64,000 nucleotides of DNA from Algibacter_G agarivorans (GTDB lineage: Bacteria > Bacteroidota > Bacteroidia > Flavobacteriales > Flavobacteriaceae): the NCBI RefSeq assembly GCF_039543245.1, contig NZ_BAABJJ010000002.1:34587-98586 (forward strand), read 5' to 3'. Both the position numbers and the translations under genes were made by a program. Below, one piece after another: positions 23,630-31,589 of the stretch (its first letter is position 1; every line of letters starts with the position of its first letter). The notes below the pieces were generated by a model that worked only from the letters and a program-made list of their open reading frames with translations, was not told the origin of the DNA and ran no database searches.

Positions 23630-24265
23630 ATGAATTTTAAATTGAAATATATAAGTTTTTTACTGCTGATAATGTTTTGTTCTTGTAAAGAAAAGAAGGC
23701 TGAACAGTCCGTTTTAAGTTTGCCCTATTTCAATACCGCAGATTTTACTCCAGAATGGGACAAACCAAATCATAAAATCCCAGAATTTTCATTTATAAAT
23801 CAAAATGGAGAAACGGTTACTAATATGACCTATAAAGGCTGTATATATATAGCAGATTTTTTCTTTACAAGTTGCCCTGGTATTTGTCCGAAACTCACTA
23901 AAAACATGGCAATTTTACAGGAGGGTTATAAAAATGATGACGCTATAAAATTACTGTCCCATACCGTAATGCCTTGGAAAGATTCTGTTTCTGTTTTAAA
24001 AGATTATGGGTCGAAAAATAATGTGAATCCTGAAAAATGGCATTTGTTAACTGGCGATAAAGATGCGCTTTATAATATGGCAAGAACTGGCTATTTTGCT
24101 GATGAAGATTTTACCAAAACTCAAGATGAAAGCAATTTTATACATACCGAAAATTTTGTTTTAGTTGATAAAGACGGTTATATACGAGGGGTTTATAATG
24201 GTACTTTGGAGATTGATGTGGAACGCTTAAAGCGGCATATCAATATACTTAAGAGGGAAATTTAG
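23630..24265 (+). CDS. SCO1/SenC-type copper chaperone lipoprotein
   Basis: A 211-residue thioredoxin-fold protein. From the ATG at 23630 it has a lipoprotein signal (LLLIMFCSC); a longer frame from 23570 would read through the repeat and is unlikely. The SCO copper-binding set is complete: C82-x3-C86 in SCPGICPK and H172 in HTENFVL. SCO proteins deliver copper to cytochrome oxidase CuA or act as thiol-disulfide reductases. It is the last gene of the ECF-linked plus-strand cluster. A paralogue with the same motifs is at 52501. Together with the Spy-like and YHYH proteins it makes copper or redox stress a plausible theme for the regulon, but this is inference. Confidence 0.92.
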   Translation: MNFKLKYISFLLLIMFCSCKEKKAEQSVLSLPYFNTADFTPEWDKPNHKIPEFSFINQNGETVTNMTYKGCIYIADFFFTSCPGICPKLTKNMAILQEGYKNDDAIKLLSHTVMPWKDSVSVLKDYGSKNNVNPEKWHLLTGDKDALYNMARTGYFADEDFTKTQDESNFIHTENFVLVDKDGYIRGVYNGTLEIDVERLKRHINILKREI

Positions 24266-24343
24266 TAAATGACTACCGTAATAAATATTTGCTGTATTTT
24301 TATGATGTTCTTGACATAAAAATTACTCAGAATAAGGATATTA

Positions 24344-24787
24344 CTAACCTCTCTCTTTTCTTCTTTTTCTCAACTCTTCAAACATTTTCTTTTTAAAATC
24401 ATCTTCAGCTATTTTGAGAAGAATTATTTTTTTTGGAGATAAAATACCTGAAAGATTATTGGCAAATTCCATGCGTAAATTATGCATTTTAATTTCAGCT
24501 TTTTTCAATCTTGTTAATAGTTCGTTAGCCTTTTCATCAGTCATGGTATCACTGTGCTCTCTTATTTCTTTTCTAATGGCTTTCACCTCTTTAAATCTAA
24601 TTTCAGAAGTTTCTTTTTCATGTGCATTGTAAATAGGCCAGAACTGTTGTGCTTCTTTTTCAGTTAGGTCAAGCTTTTCAGTAATTACAGATACCTTTAA
24701 GGCTTTTATACGTTCTTTGTTCTTGTCTTGTGCTGTTATGTTCAATGACACAAACAGAAAGAATATGATGGGGAGTAGTTTTTTCAT
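24344..24787 (-). CDS. Spy-like secreted 'sensor of ECF sigma factor' protein
   Basis: A 147-residue protein with a cleavable signal peptide (PIIFFLFVSLNITAQ), followed by a charged all-helical domain with the Spy/LTXXQ-type pattern (KLDLTEKEAQQFWPIYNAHE, later LSPKKIILLKIAEDDFKKKM). It is the last of three genes transcribed leftward: ECF sigma, membrane anti-sigma and this one. That order mirrors the plus-strand cassette at 20096-21669. Similar proteins next to ECF sigma genes are usually annotated as periplasmic sensors of the system. It lies 13 bp after the anti-sigma gene. Confidence 0.78.
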   Translation of the reverse strand: MKKLLPIIFFLFVSLNITAQDKNKERIKALKVSVITEKLDLTEKEAQQFWPIYNAHEKETSEIRFKEVKAIRKEIREHSDTMTDEKANELLTRLKKAEIKMHNLRMEFANNLSGILSPKKIILLKIAEDDFKKKMFEELRKRRKERG

Positions 24788-24800
24788 TATATTATATGTA

Positions 24801-25304
24801 TTATTCTATCATTAGCGCTTCTATGTCAGCGTTATTTAATAGATATTCTTCAATGTTATCTTCGTCAATCGAATAGTCAATTATAATGTTTTCTTCATGT
24901 TCATCACTTAATAATGCTGCAATTTCATAAGAACTAATGTTTTCATCTAAAATATAATTTTCAACTGTTTCTATATCTAAAGTATTAAAAGATGGTGTAT
25001 TTTCAAAAATAGAAAGATTAAATAATAATAGTATAGCAGCGGCAATACTTGATATATAAACTAAGTTTCTTTTGCAAAATAGTTGAATTACTTTAGTTTC
25101 TTTCTCACTTAAATTATTATCTAGAATATGTTCATCTAAAGATTCAAAATAATCATCAGGTACTTTAAATCCAGTTTTTTTAATGGATTCTAAATGATTT
25201 TCCTTATTCAATTTACTGAAAATTTTGTCATCAAAAGACTCAAAATAATCTTTAGGGGTTTTAAATCCCGCAGATTTTATGTTATGTAAATTTTTGTTTT
25301 TCAT
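24801..25304 (-). CDS. Membrane anti-sigma factor with duplicated GFKxPxxYFES motif
   Basis: A 167-residue protein with one membrane helix at about residues 91-110. The cytoplasmic N-terminal part contains two tandem versions of one motif: SAGFKTPKDYFESFDDKIF (about 11-29) and KTGFKVPDDYFESLDEHIL (about 43-61). P-x-x-YFE segments are typical of Bacteroidota anti-sigma proteins, normally once; the duplication is unusual. The outer C-terminal half is strongly acidic (DEHEENIIIDYSIDEDNIEE). Its place directly after the sigma gene (45 bp) and before the Spy-like gene supports the anti-sigma call. Confidence 0.72.
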   Translation of the reverse strand: MKNKNLHNIKSAGFKTPKDYFESFDDKIFSKLNKENHLESIKKTGFKVPDDYFESLDEHILDNNLSEKETKVIQLFCKRNLVYISSIAAAILLLFNLSIFENTPSFNTLDIETVENYILDENISSYEIAALLSDEHEENIIIDYSIDEDNIEEYLLNNADIEALMIE

Positions 25305-25349
25305 TACTTAATTGCTATTGCCTCTTTGACTAAAATAGATTCAAAAGGT

Positions 25350-25892
25350 TTAATTATGAGTTAAATAGGCTTCAATCTTCTTTACTGCAATATGGTAAGA
25401 TGCCTTTAATGCACCTTCGCTGGTTTCTAGTATTTCAGACATATCTTTATACTTTAAGTCTTCAAAATATTTCATATTGAAAACCAATCGTTGTTTTTCG
25501 GGCAAAGTTGCAATGGCTCGTTGAAGTTTAAGTTGAATGGCGTTACCTTCAAAATAAACATCTGATGCTAAATTATTAATTGCCAAGTTTTGAACTTCTT
25601 CATTACTGACTTGTAATCGTTTTGCTTTTTTATTAATAAATGTGATGGATTCATTAGTGGCAATACGATACATCCAGGAAAACAATTTACTATCTCCTTT
25701 AAAATTATTAATGTTCTTAAAAATTTTTATGAACGTGTTTTGAAGGACATCATCGGCATCATCATGAGATTTTACAATATTTCGTATGTGCCAATATAAA
25801 CGTTCCTTATAAAGCGTTAATAGTGCTTTAAAGGCTTGATTCTTATGGGTTTCAGATTTTAATTGTTCTAATAGTTGTGCTTCGTCGGTCAC
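25350..25892 (-). CDS. ECF-type RNA polymerase sigma factor (second cassette)
   Basis: A 180-residue group 4 sigma factor. Region 2 includes HIRNIVKSHDDADDVLQNTF and KIFKNINNFKGDS then KLFSWMYRIATNESITFINK. Region 4 includes IATLPEKQRLVFNMKYFEDL, then SEILETSEGALKASYHIAVKKIE. It is distinct from the sigma factor at 20096 and should recognise a different -35. Upstream, on the same strand, is a promoter-like AAACTTTT-N14-TCTAAA (25935 to 25908), so it probably autoregulates. It heads a leftward three-gene cassette with an anti-sigma and a Spy-like gene. Confidence 0.93.
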   Translation of the reverse strand: MTDEAQLLEQLKSETHKNQAFKALLTLYKERLYWHIRNIVKSHDDADDVLQNTFIKIFKNINNFKGDSKLFSWMYRIATNESITFINKKAKRLQVSNEEVQNLAINNLASDVYFEGNAIQLKLQRAIATLPEKQRLVFNMKYFEDLKYKDMSEILETSEGALKASYHIAVKKIEAYLTHN

Positions 25893-25907
25893 AAAAATTG
25901 TTTAGTC

Positions 25908-25935
25908 TTTAGACTAATGAATATACTAAAAGTTT
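25908..25935 (-). promoter_or_regulatory. Putative ECF autoregulatory promoter, second cassette
   Basis: Minus strand: AAACTTTT, 14 bp, TCTAAA. The spacing equals that between CAAGTTTT and TCTAAA in the four repeats at 19974-22021, and the -10-like block is identical, while the -35-like block differs. It lies 16 bp before the sigma ATG. Confidence 0.5.
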
Positions 25936-25964
25936 AAGCAGTTTTTTAAAGATTTTTATAAAAA

Positions 25965-25995
25965 TAGTAAATGATTGAAATTCAATGATTTACTA
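25965..25995. repeat. Imperfect 14-bp inverted repeat upstream of the second ECF sigma gene
   Basis: TAGTAAATGATTGA / TCAATGATTTACTA, with one mismatch and a short AAT centre. It may be an operator or a folded leader element, about 75 bp upstream of the sigma start. No T run follows. Confidence 0.4.
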
Positions 25996-26045
25996 TTTAT
26001 TTTATCGATAAAGCGTAATTAAATAACGATTAAATACATTTTTTC

Positions 26046-26076
26046 TTGTAGCATATGTATTTATGTTTTATGTTTG
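26046..26076 (+). promoter_or_regulatory. Complete promoter TTG-N20-TATGTTTG for a candidate small RNA
   Basis: TTG at 26046-26048, 20-bp spacer, TATGTTTG at 26069-26076. Both elements match the Bacteroidota primary-sigma consensus. No coding sequence follows on this strand; a terminator does, at 26127. Confidence 0.6.
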
Positions 26077-26079
26077 TAC

Positions 26080-26166
26080 CAGAAACCTACTTATGTTGTT
26101 AGTCTTCCCCAAGTCTAACAAAAACGAAAAAAGGATAGAAGCCCCCAAATCTCTATCCTTTTTTTA
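26080..26166 (+). ncRNA. Candidate small RNA with two C-rich hairpin loops
   Basis: About 87 nt between a good promoter (26046-26076) and an intrinsic terminator. There is no reading frame of note. Hairpin 1 (26096-26121) has a 7-bp stem TTGTTAG / CTAACAA and a loop containing TTCCCC. Hairpin 2 is the terminator, stem AAAAAAGGATAG / CTATCCTTTTTT, with a loop containing GCCCCC. C-rich loops in two successive hairpins are typical of antisense-acting small RNAs in other bacteria. It could also be a copy of a known flavobacterial RNA motif such as Flavo-1, which I cannot verify. It runs toward the convergent ABC exporter gene (26185), whose terminator it may share. Confidence 0.45.
26127..26166. 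terminator. Bidirectional terminator between candidate sRNA and ABC exporter
   Basis: A 12-bp stem AAAAAAGGATAG / CTATCCTTTTTT around a 14-nt loop. T runs are present in both directions, so it can end the plus-strand RNA and the minus-strand exporter transcript (stop at 26185). Confidence 0.85.
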
Positions 26167-26184
26167 TTTATACACCCTTAATTG

Positions 26185-28020
26185 TTATTCAAAACTCTGC
26201 ATATCCACAAGCTTTTTATAAATACCATTTTTGGCTATAAGTTCGTTGTGTTTTCCTTGTTCCGCTATTTCTCCCTTGTTCAGTACTATAATTTCATCTG
26301 CACTTTGAATGGTAGATAATCGGTGTGCAATAACAATGGATGTTCTGTTTTTCATCATGTTTTCCAAAGCTACTTGAACAAGGCGTTCACTTTCGGTATC
26401 TAGAGCAGAAGTTGCCTCGTCTAAAACCATAATAGGAGGACTTTTAACAACCGCTCTCGCAATACTTAAACGTTGTTTTTGTCCACCAGAAAGCTTATTG
26501 CCAGCATCGCCTATATTGGTTTCTATGCCTTCAGGTAAATCTTTAACAAATTCCCAAGCATTGGCAACTTTTAGAGCTTCAATAATGGCTTCATCAGTGG
26601 CATCGTCTTTTCCTAGTTTTAGGTTGTTTTTGATGCTGTCATTAAAAAGAATAGCGTCTTGGGTTACAATGCCTAATTGACTGCGTAATGAACTTGTAGT
26701 TAAATTACGAATGTTAGTACCGTCAATTAAAATTTCACCTTCATTGACATCGTAAAATCTGGTGATGAGGTTTGCTATTGTTGATTTTCCGCTTCCTGAT
26801 TGTCCAACTAATGCTACGGTCTTTCCTTTTGGAATAGTTAATGAAAAATCTTTTAAAACGTATTCGTCTTGATACTTGAAAAAGATATTTTTGAATTCAA
26901 TCTGATTGTTGAAACCGTCTATTTCAATAGCATTTGGTTTATCCTTTAAAGGATTAGGTGCATCTATAATTTCTTGAATACGTTCTGCAGCAGCACCACC
27001 TTTTTTAATGTTGTAAAGTCCACGAGATATGGCTTTTGCAGGCGTTAAAATATTATATGATAATCCCATATACACCAAAAAAGTACTGCCGTTTAATAAT
27101 GAGTTTGTATCTCCACCAAGCACTAAATTCCCACCATACCATAAAATGACAGCAATCATTAGAATACCTAGAAATTCGCTAGTTGGCGATGCTAAATTTT
27201 GCCTGTTTAAAAGCTTGTTTGAAAAATGATAAAATCGGGTGGTGGATTCTTGAAATTTTTCATTGAATTTGTTTTCTGCACTAAAACCTTTAATGATTCG
27301 TAACCCTGTTAAGGTTTCTTCTAAAGTAGATAAAAACACACCTTGTTCTTTCTGTACTCTATCAGATTTACGTTTTAAACTTTTTCCTATTCTTGAGATA
27401 ATAATTCCCATTATTGGAATGAAAATAAATACAAATAACGTTAGTTGTGGACTGATTATAAGCATCGCTATTATGGTAAATATAATAGTTAAAGGCTCTC
27501 TTATGATAAGTTCGAGTACAGATAAAAATGAATATTGCAAGTCGAATACATCCGCAGTAACTCTTGATAAAATATCCCCCTTTTTTTGTTCTGATAAATA
27601 AGATAAGGGTAATTCTATGGTTTTTTTGTAAACCTTATTTCTTAGATCTCTTATAACACCATTGCGCAGAAATACTAAGAAGTAATTTGCTAAATAACCA
27701 GCAATATTTTTAAGCAAGAACATTACTATAATCAATCCAATAACGAATAATAAAGCTTTAGATTTATCGCCACCTGTGAATTCATTCATCATAAACGCCA
27801 AAGAATTTTCAGCATATTCACCAATTTCCATAAAACCAGTATATATTGGCTTTTCTGAAGGAGGGATATTTCCTTTTTCAAAAATAACATCTAGCATAGG
27901 TTTTAAGGCAACGAATGATAATGTGCCAAATAAAGCAAAAAACACATTAGATATAATGTGTCCTATTGCATAATGTTTATAAGGTTTTGCGTACCTTAGA
28001 ATGTTAAAAAAGTGATTCAT
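26185..28020 (-). CDS. MsbA-type ABC exporter (fused membrane and ATPase domains)
   Basis: A 611-residue half-transporter. The N-terminal part (about residues 18-335) is a six-helix ABC membrane domain with the coupling segment GDILSRVTADV. The C-terminal ATPase has Walker A GQSGSGKST (406-414), signature LSGGQ (510-514), Walker B ending in D534-E535 (MVLDEATSAL) and the switch histidine in IAHRLST. Such homodimeric exporters flip lipids or export drugs or peptides; lipid A-core export by MsbA is one option, but the substrate is not visible in the sequence. The start codon overlaps the last base of the upstream phosphohexomutase stop, so the two are translationally coupled. Confidence 0.93.
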   Translation of the reverse strand: MNHFFNILRYAKPYKHYAIGHIISNVFFALFGTLSFVALKPMLDVIFEKGNIPPSEKPIYTGFMEIGEYAENSLAFMMNEFTGGDKSKALLFVIGLIIVMFLLKNIAGYLANYFLVFLRNGVIRDLRNKVYKKTIELPLSYLSEQKKGDILSRVTADVFDLQYSFLSVLELIIREPLTIIFTIIAMLIISPQLTLFVFIFIPIMGIIISRIGKSLKRKSDRVQKEQGVFLSTLEETLTGLRIIKGFSAENKFNEKFQESTTRFYHFSNKLLNRQNLASPTSEFLGILMIAVILWYGGNLVLGGDTNSLLNGSTFLVYMGLSYNILTPAKAISRGLYNIKKGGAAAERIQEIIDAPNPLKDKPNAIEIDGFNNQIEFKNIFFKYQDEYVLKDFSLTIPKGKTVALVGQSGSGKSTIANLITRFYDVNEGEILIDGTNIRNLTTSSLRSQLGIVTQDAILFNDSIKNNLKLGKDDATDEAIIEALKVANAWEFVKDLPEGIETNIGDAGNKLSGGQKQRLSIARAVVKSPPIMVLDEATSALDTESERLVQVALENMMKNRTSIVIAHRLSTIQSADEIIVLNKGEIAEQGKHNELIAKNGIYKKLVDMQSFE

Positions 28021-29750
28021 TAAATAAGATTCATATCTTTTAAAATAGCATCAGCTTTAGCATCGAGTTTGGCTTCTACAGCATCATAATCTTCTACAGA
28101 TTTTAATGGCGTATTTACACTCACGTAGAATTTTATTTTTGGTTCTGTTCCACTTGGTCTCAAAGCAATTTGGCTTCCATCTTCTAAATAGTAAATAATA
28201 ACATTCGATTTCGGAATATCAATACTGCTTTCTTCACCAGTAATCATGTTTTTAGACACCGATAAATCATAATCTTCAAGTTTAACAACCTTAGAGCCAT
28301 TAGCTACTTTAATTGGGTTTTCACGAGCATCAGTCATCATTTGTTTAATTTCTTCGGCACCTTCAATACCTTTTTTAGTTAATGACACCAATTTTTCTTT
28401 ATAACAACCATGCTCTACATAAAGTTTGATAAGTTCATCGTAAAAAGAACTACCATTTGATTTGGTAATCGCTGCAATTTCACAAGCTAATAGGGTAGAG
28501 GTTACCGCATCTTTATCGCGAACAAAATCGCCAACCATGTATCCGAAACTTTCTTCCCCTCCACCAACAAAATTTAATTCTGGGAAATCATGAATCAGTT
28601 TAGCAATCCATTTAAATCCAGTTAATACAATTTTACTGTCAACGCCATACGATTTAGCTAAATTGGTTAGCATAGGTGTTGATACAATTGTAGACGCAAT
28701 AAATTCTTTGCCTTTTATTTTTCCTTCTGATTTCCATTGTTTTAACAAGAAATCTGTCATCATCAACATGGTTTGATTTCCGTTAAGCAATTGCAATTCG
28801 TTTTTAGAATTACGCACTGCCACGCCTAATCTATCACAATCGGGGTCAGTACCAATAACAATATCCGCACCTACTTTTTCAGCTAATTCCAAGGCTATTT
28901 TTAAAGCAGCTGGTTCTTCTGGATTTGGTGATTTTACTGTTGGGAAATCGCCATCAGGCACTTCTTGTTCTTTTACAATGTGTACATTTTTGTAACCTGC
29001 ACGTTTTAGCGTTTCTGGAACTGCTGTAATTGAAGTTCCGTGAAGTGATGTAAAAACAATTTTCAAGTCATCTTTAGCCGGTTGTTTTGCACCGACGCAT
29101 CCATTTTCAACTGAAGCACCAATAAACACATCATCAACATCTTTTCCTATATAATGTATAAGATTATTATTAGCTTCAAATTTAATATCTGAATATTCCA
29201 AAGCATCAATCGTATTAATCACAGCACTATCATGTGGAGGGACTAATTGTCCACCATCTTGCCAATATACTTTGTAGCCGTTATATTCTGGAGGATTATG
29301 AGATGCCGTTAAAACAATACCACAGTGGCAATTTAAATGCTTAACTGCAAAAGATAATTCAGGAGTTGCTCTTAAGTCTTCAAATAAATAAACCTCGATA
29401 CCATTTGCCGAAAATACATCGGCAACAACTTTTGCTAAGGTTTTACTATTATGTCTACAATCGTAAGCAATAACAGCTTTTGGTGTTTCATTTGGAAATG
29501 ATTTGTGTAAATAATCACTTAAACCTTGGGTGCTTTTTCCTAAAGTATATTTATTTATACGATTGGTTCCTACGCCCATTATGCCTCGCATACCACCAGT
29601 ACCAAATTCTAAATCTTTATAAAAACTTTCTTGAATATCTTCAGGGTTATTGGCAATGCTTTCTTTGATGGTTGTTTGCGTTTTTTCATCAAAAGCAGGA
29701 GTTAGCCATGCATTTATTCTGTCTAAGATTTTTGGTTCAATGTGTATCAT
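28020..29750 (-). CDS. Phosphoglucomutase/phosphomannomutase (phospho-sugar mutase)
   Basis: A 576-residue alpha-D-phosphohexomutase. The active-site serine that carries the phosphate is S150 (TASHNPPEYNGYK). The magnesium loop is DPDCDR with D302, D304 and D306. The sugar-binding loop GGEESFGYMVGD and the C-terminal phosphate-binding RPSGTEPKIKFY are all present. It interconverts hexose 1- and 6-phosphates, feeding sugar nucleotides for envelope polysaccharides. The length fits the long PgcA-like subfamily. It shares one base with the downstream exporter gene and has a -7 element (TACTTTTG) 22 bp upstream. Confidence 0.95.
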   Translation of the reverse strand: MIHIEPKILDRINAWLTPAFDEKTQTTIKESIANNPEDIQESFYKDLEFGTGGMRGIMGVGTNRINKYTLGKSTQGLSDYLHKSFPNETPKAVIAYDCRHNSKTLAKVVADVFSANGIEVYLFEDLRATPELSFAVKHLNCHCGIVLTASHNPPEYNGYKVYWQDGGQLVPPHDSAVINTIDALEYSDIKFEANNNLIHYIGKDVDDVFIGASVENGCVGAKQPAKDDLKIVFTSLHGTSITAVPETLKRAGYKNVHIVKEQEVPDGDFPTVKSPNPEEPAALKIALELAEKVGADIVIGTDPDCDRLGVAVRNSKNELQLLNGNQTMLMMTDFLLKQWKSEGKIKGKEFIASTIVSTPMLTNLAKSYGVDSKIVLTGFKWIAKLIHDFPELNFVGGGEESFGYMVGDFVRDKDAVTSTLLACEIAAITKSNGSSFYDELIKLYVEHGCYKEKLVSLTKKGIEGAEEIKQMMTDARENPIKVANGSKVVKLEDYDLSVSKNMITGEESSIDIPKSNVIIYYLEDGSQIALRPSGTEPKIKFYVSVNTPLKSVEDYDAVEAKLDAKADAILKDMNLI

Positions 29751-29772
29751 AAGTTGTATAAAAATTAGATTG

Positions 29773-29780
29773 CAAAAGTA
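29773..29780 (-). promoter_or_regulatory. -7 element TACTTTTG for the phosphohexomutase/exporter unit
   Basis: On the minus strand TACTTTTG fits TAnnTTTG, 22 bp before the ATG at 29750. Confidence 0.5.
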
Positions 29781-29849
29781 ATCAATTGTGAAAGAATAAT
29801 TTTCAAAAAGACATCATTTTGAAATAAATGAAACCATTTTTGATTTATT

Positions 29850-30800
29850 CTAACTTAAATTTAATTCATCTTTAATTAAATAACGCTTTTTGTCTTGTTT
29901 TGTGCGTAAAATGATTTCGCCTAAAAAACCAGCAACAAAAAACTGAGTACCAATAATCATGGTTACAAGTGATATATAGAATTGAGGGCGTTCTGTAATG
30001 AGTCTTCCCATTGGGTTTAAAAATAATTTATCAATACCAAGATATAGAGCAAACCCGAAACCAATGGCAAACATTATAAATCCTAAGGCTCCAAATAAGT
30101 GCATAGGGCGTTTGCCAAAACGTGATAAAAACCAAATGGTTATTAAGTCAAGAAATCCATGTATAAAGCGATTCATCCCAAATTTTGTTACGCCATATTT
30201 TCGTGCTTGGTGTTGTACCACTTTTTCGCCAATTTTTGTAAATCCAGCATTTTTTGAAAGTACGGGTATATAGCGATGCATTTCTCCATTAACATCAATG
30301 TTTTTTACAACATCAAGTTTGTAGGCTTTAAGTCCGCAATTAAAATCATTCAATTTAACACCGGATGTTCTTCTTGCTGCCCAATTGAATAATTTTGAAG
30401 GTAGATTTTTTGAAATAACCGAATCGTATCGTTTCTTTTTCCAGCCTGAAACCAAATCAAATCCATCGTTTATAATCATGTTATAAAGTTCTGGAATTTC
30501 GTCTGGATTGTCTTGTAAATCGGCATCCATAGTAATGATTACATCGCCTTGAGCTGTTTCAAAACCAGCATGTAAAGCTTGAGATTTTCCAAAGTTTTTT
30601 AAAAAGCGAATACCTTTTACATTTTTATCTTGCTTTGATAATTTAGAGATAATGCTCCATGAATCATCTGTGCTGCCATCATCAATAAAAATAATTTCGT
30701 ATGAAAACTGATTGGAAAGCATCACTTTAGCAATCCAACTATGTAATTCCTTTAAAGCCTCTTGTTCGTTAAGTAGTGGTATAACTACAGATATATTCAT
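29850..30800 (-). CDS. DPM1/GtrB-type family 2 glycosyltransferase
   Basis: A 316-residue protein. The GT-A domain has NISVVIPLLNEQEALKEL, DDGSTDDSW, the metal-binding DADLQD and the GLKAYK/HRYIPV region of the dolichol-phosphate-mannose-synthase type. Two C-terminal membrane helices (about 235-257 and 270-292) match the GtrB/ArnC-like layout. These enzymes transfer a sugar from a nucleotide to undecaprenyl phosphate for use in the periplasm. The sugar cannot be told from sequence. It lies 99 bp upstream of the phosphohexomutase on the same strand. Confidence 0.92.
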   Translation of the reverse strand: MNISVVIPLLNEQEALKELHSWIAKVMLSNQFSYEIIFIDDGSTDDSWSIISKLSKQDKNVKGIRFLKNFGKSQALHAGFETAQGDVIITMDADLQDNPDEIPELYNMIINDGFDLVSGWKKKRYDSVISKNLPSKLFNWAARRTSGVKLNDFNCGLKAYKLDVVKNIDVNGEMHRYIPVLSKNAGFTKIGEKVVQHQARKYGVTKFGMNRFIHGFLDLITIWFLSRFGKRPMHLFGALGFIMFAIGFGFALYLGIDKLFLNPMGRLITERPQFYISLVTMIIGTQFFVAGFLGEIILRTKQDKKRYLIKDELNLS

Positions 30801-30835
30801 TTAGTTTCAAAATATAAAATTCAAAAATACTGAAT

Positions 30836-31366
30836 TTATTCGGCGTCTGGATTACTTTTTTTCAATGCCGCAGCAACTATTAACCCTATAATGCTAAAAA
30901 GCACTAAAGAACCCGCTAGACTTTTTAAAATATTACCAATAGAATATTGATTTTGAGATTCAATTTGTTCTACGGATTGTGCTATAACATCGGTAGGTGT
31001 ATTAAAGCCTTCTAGCAATTCAACTGTTTTTTCTATAGTTTGCTCTTTTATAGTAGCAGCAGCTTCAGGGTCTATAAAATTGAATAATAAATATGAAACA
31101 AAAGTACTTATTGCCAATCCAATGACCACTGTTATAAAATAAGATGAGAAAGCTTGTTTAAAAGATGCAAATCCGTTTTGTGCTTGTTTGGTTTTAGCAA
31201 CCGAAATAACTCCGAAAACGATAACAACTAAAAGGATGAATATCCCATACCACATATTGGTCATAAGAGTTAAATCTATAGCGTAAGATAAAACAGTTAG
31301 TAAAGTTAATGCTACTCCTAAATACAAACCATAATTAGTAGCCATTGATTTTAAAGATTTTTCCAT
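30836..31366 (-). CDS. DUF4199 family membrane protein
   Basis: A 176-residue protein with four membrane helices (about residues 13-30, 36-54, 74-93 and 148-168) and a cytoplasmic or periplasmic insert between helices 3 and 4 (FIDPEAAATIKEQTIEK). It has the typical DUF4199 form: MATNYGLYLGVALTLLTVL at the start and GFASFKQAFSSYF between helices 2 and 3. The function is unknown. It is commonly found next to the DPM-type glycosyltransferase in Flavobacteriia, as here (35 bp gap), so the pair may act together in lipid-linked sugar metabolism, though no direct evidence exists. Confidence 0.82.
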   Translation of the reverse strand: MEKSLKSMATNYGLYLGVALTLLTVLSYAIDLTLMTNMWYGIFILLVVIVFGVISVAKTKQAQNGFASFKQAFSSYFITVVIGLAISTFVSYLLFNFIDPEAAATIKEQTIEKTVELLEGFNTPTDVIAQSVEQIESQNQYSIGNILKSLAGSLVLFSIIGLIVAAALKKSNPDAE

Positions 31367-31403
31367 AATATTTAATTAATTTGTTAGTTGTATAGTTAGT
31401 AAT

Positions 31404-31411
31404 CAAAGATA
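31404..31411 (-). promoter_or_regulatory. -7 element TATCTTTG for the DUF4199/glycosyltransferase unit
   Basis: Minus-strand TATCTTTG fits TAnnTTTG, 37 bp before the ATG at 31366. No clear -33. Confidence 0.5.
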
Positions 31412-31523
31412 GGGAAACGTTACATTTAAATAAAAAAAAATGGCTTTTAGCAGCGCTTTATGGTTTTCGTTTAAATTGTTGTTTCCATGGAAATAGGAAT
31501 CAAAATAAAAATTAAAAAAAATA

Positions 31524-31553
31524 TTGTTCATTTATAAAAAATACTTAAATTTG
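31524..31553 (+). promoter_or_regulatory. Complete promoter TTG-N19-TAAATTTG for rpmE
   Basis: TTG at 31524-31526, 19-bp spacer, TAAATTTG at 31546-31553. This is a textbook Bacteroidota primary-sigma promoter, giving a leader of about 33 nt before the L31 gene. Confidence 0.75.
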
Positions 31554-31589
31554 CACTTCCAAAATTGAAAAGAATTAAAGCATTTAGCG

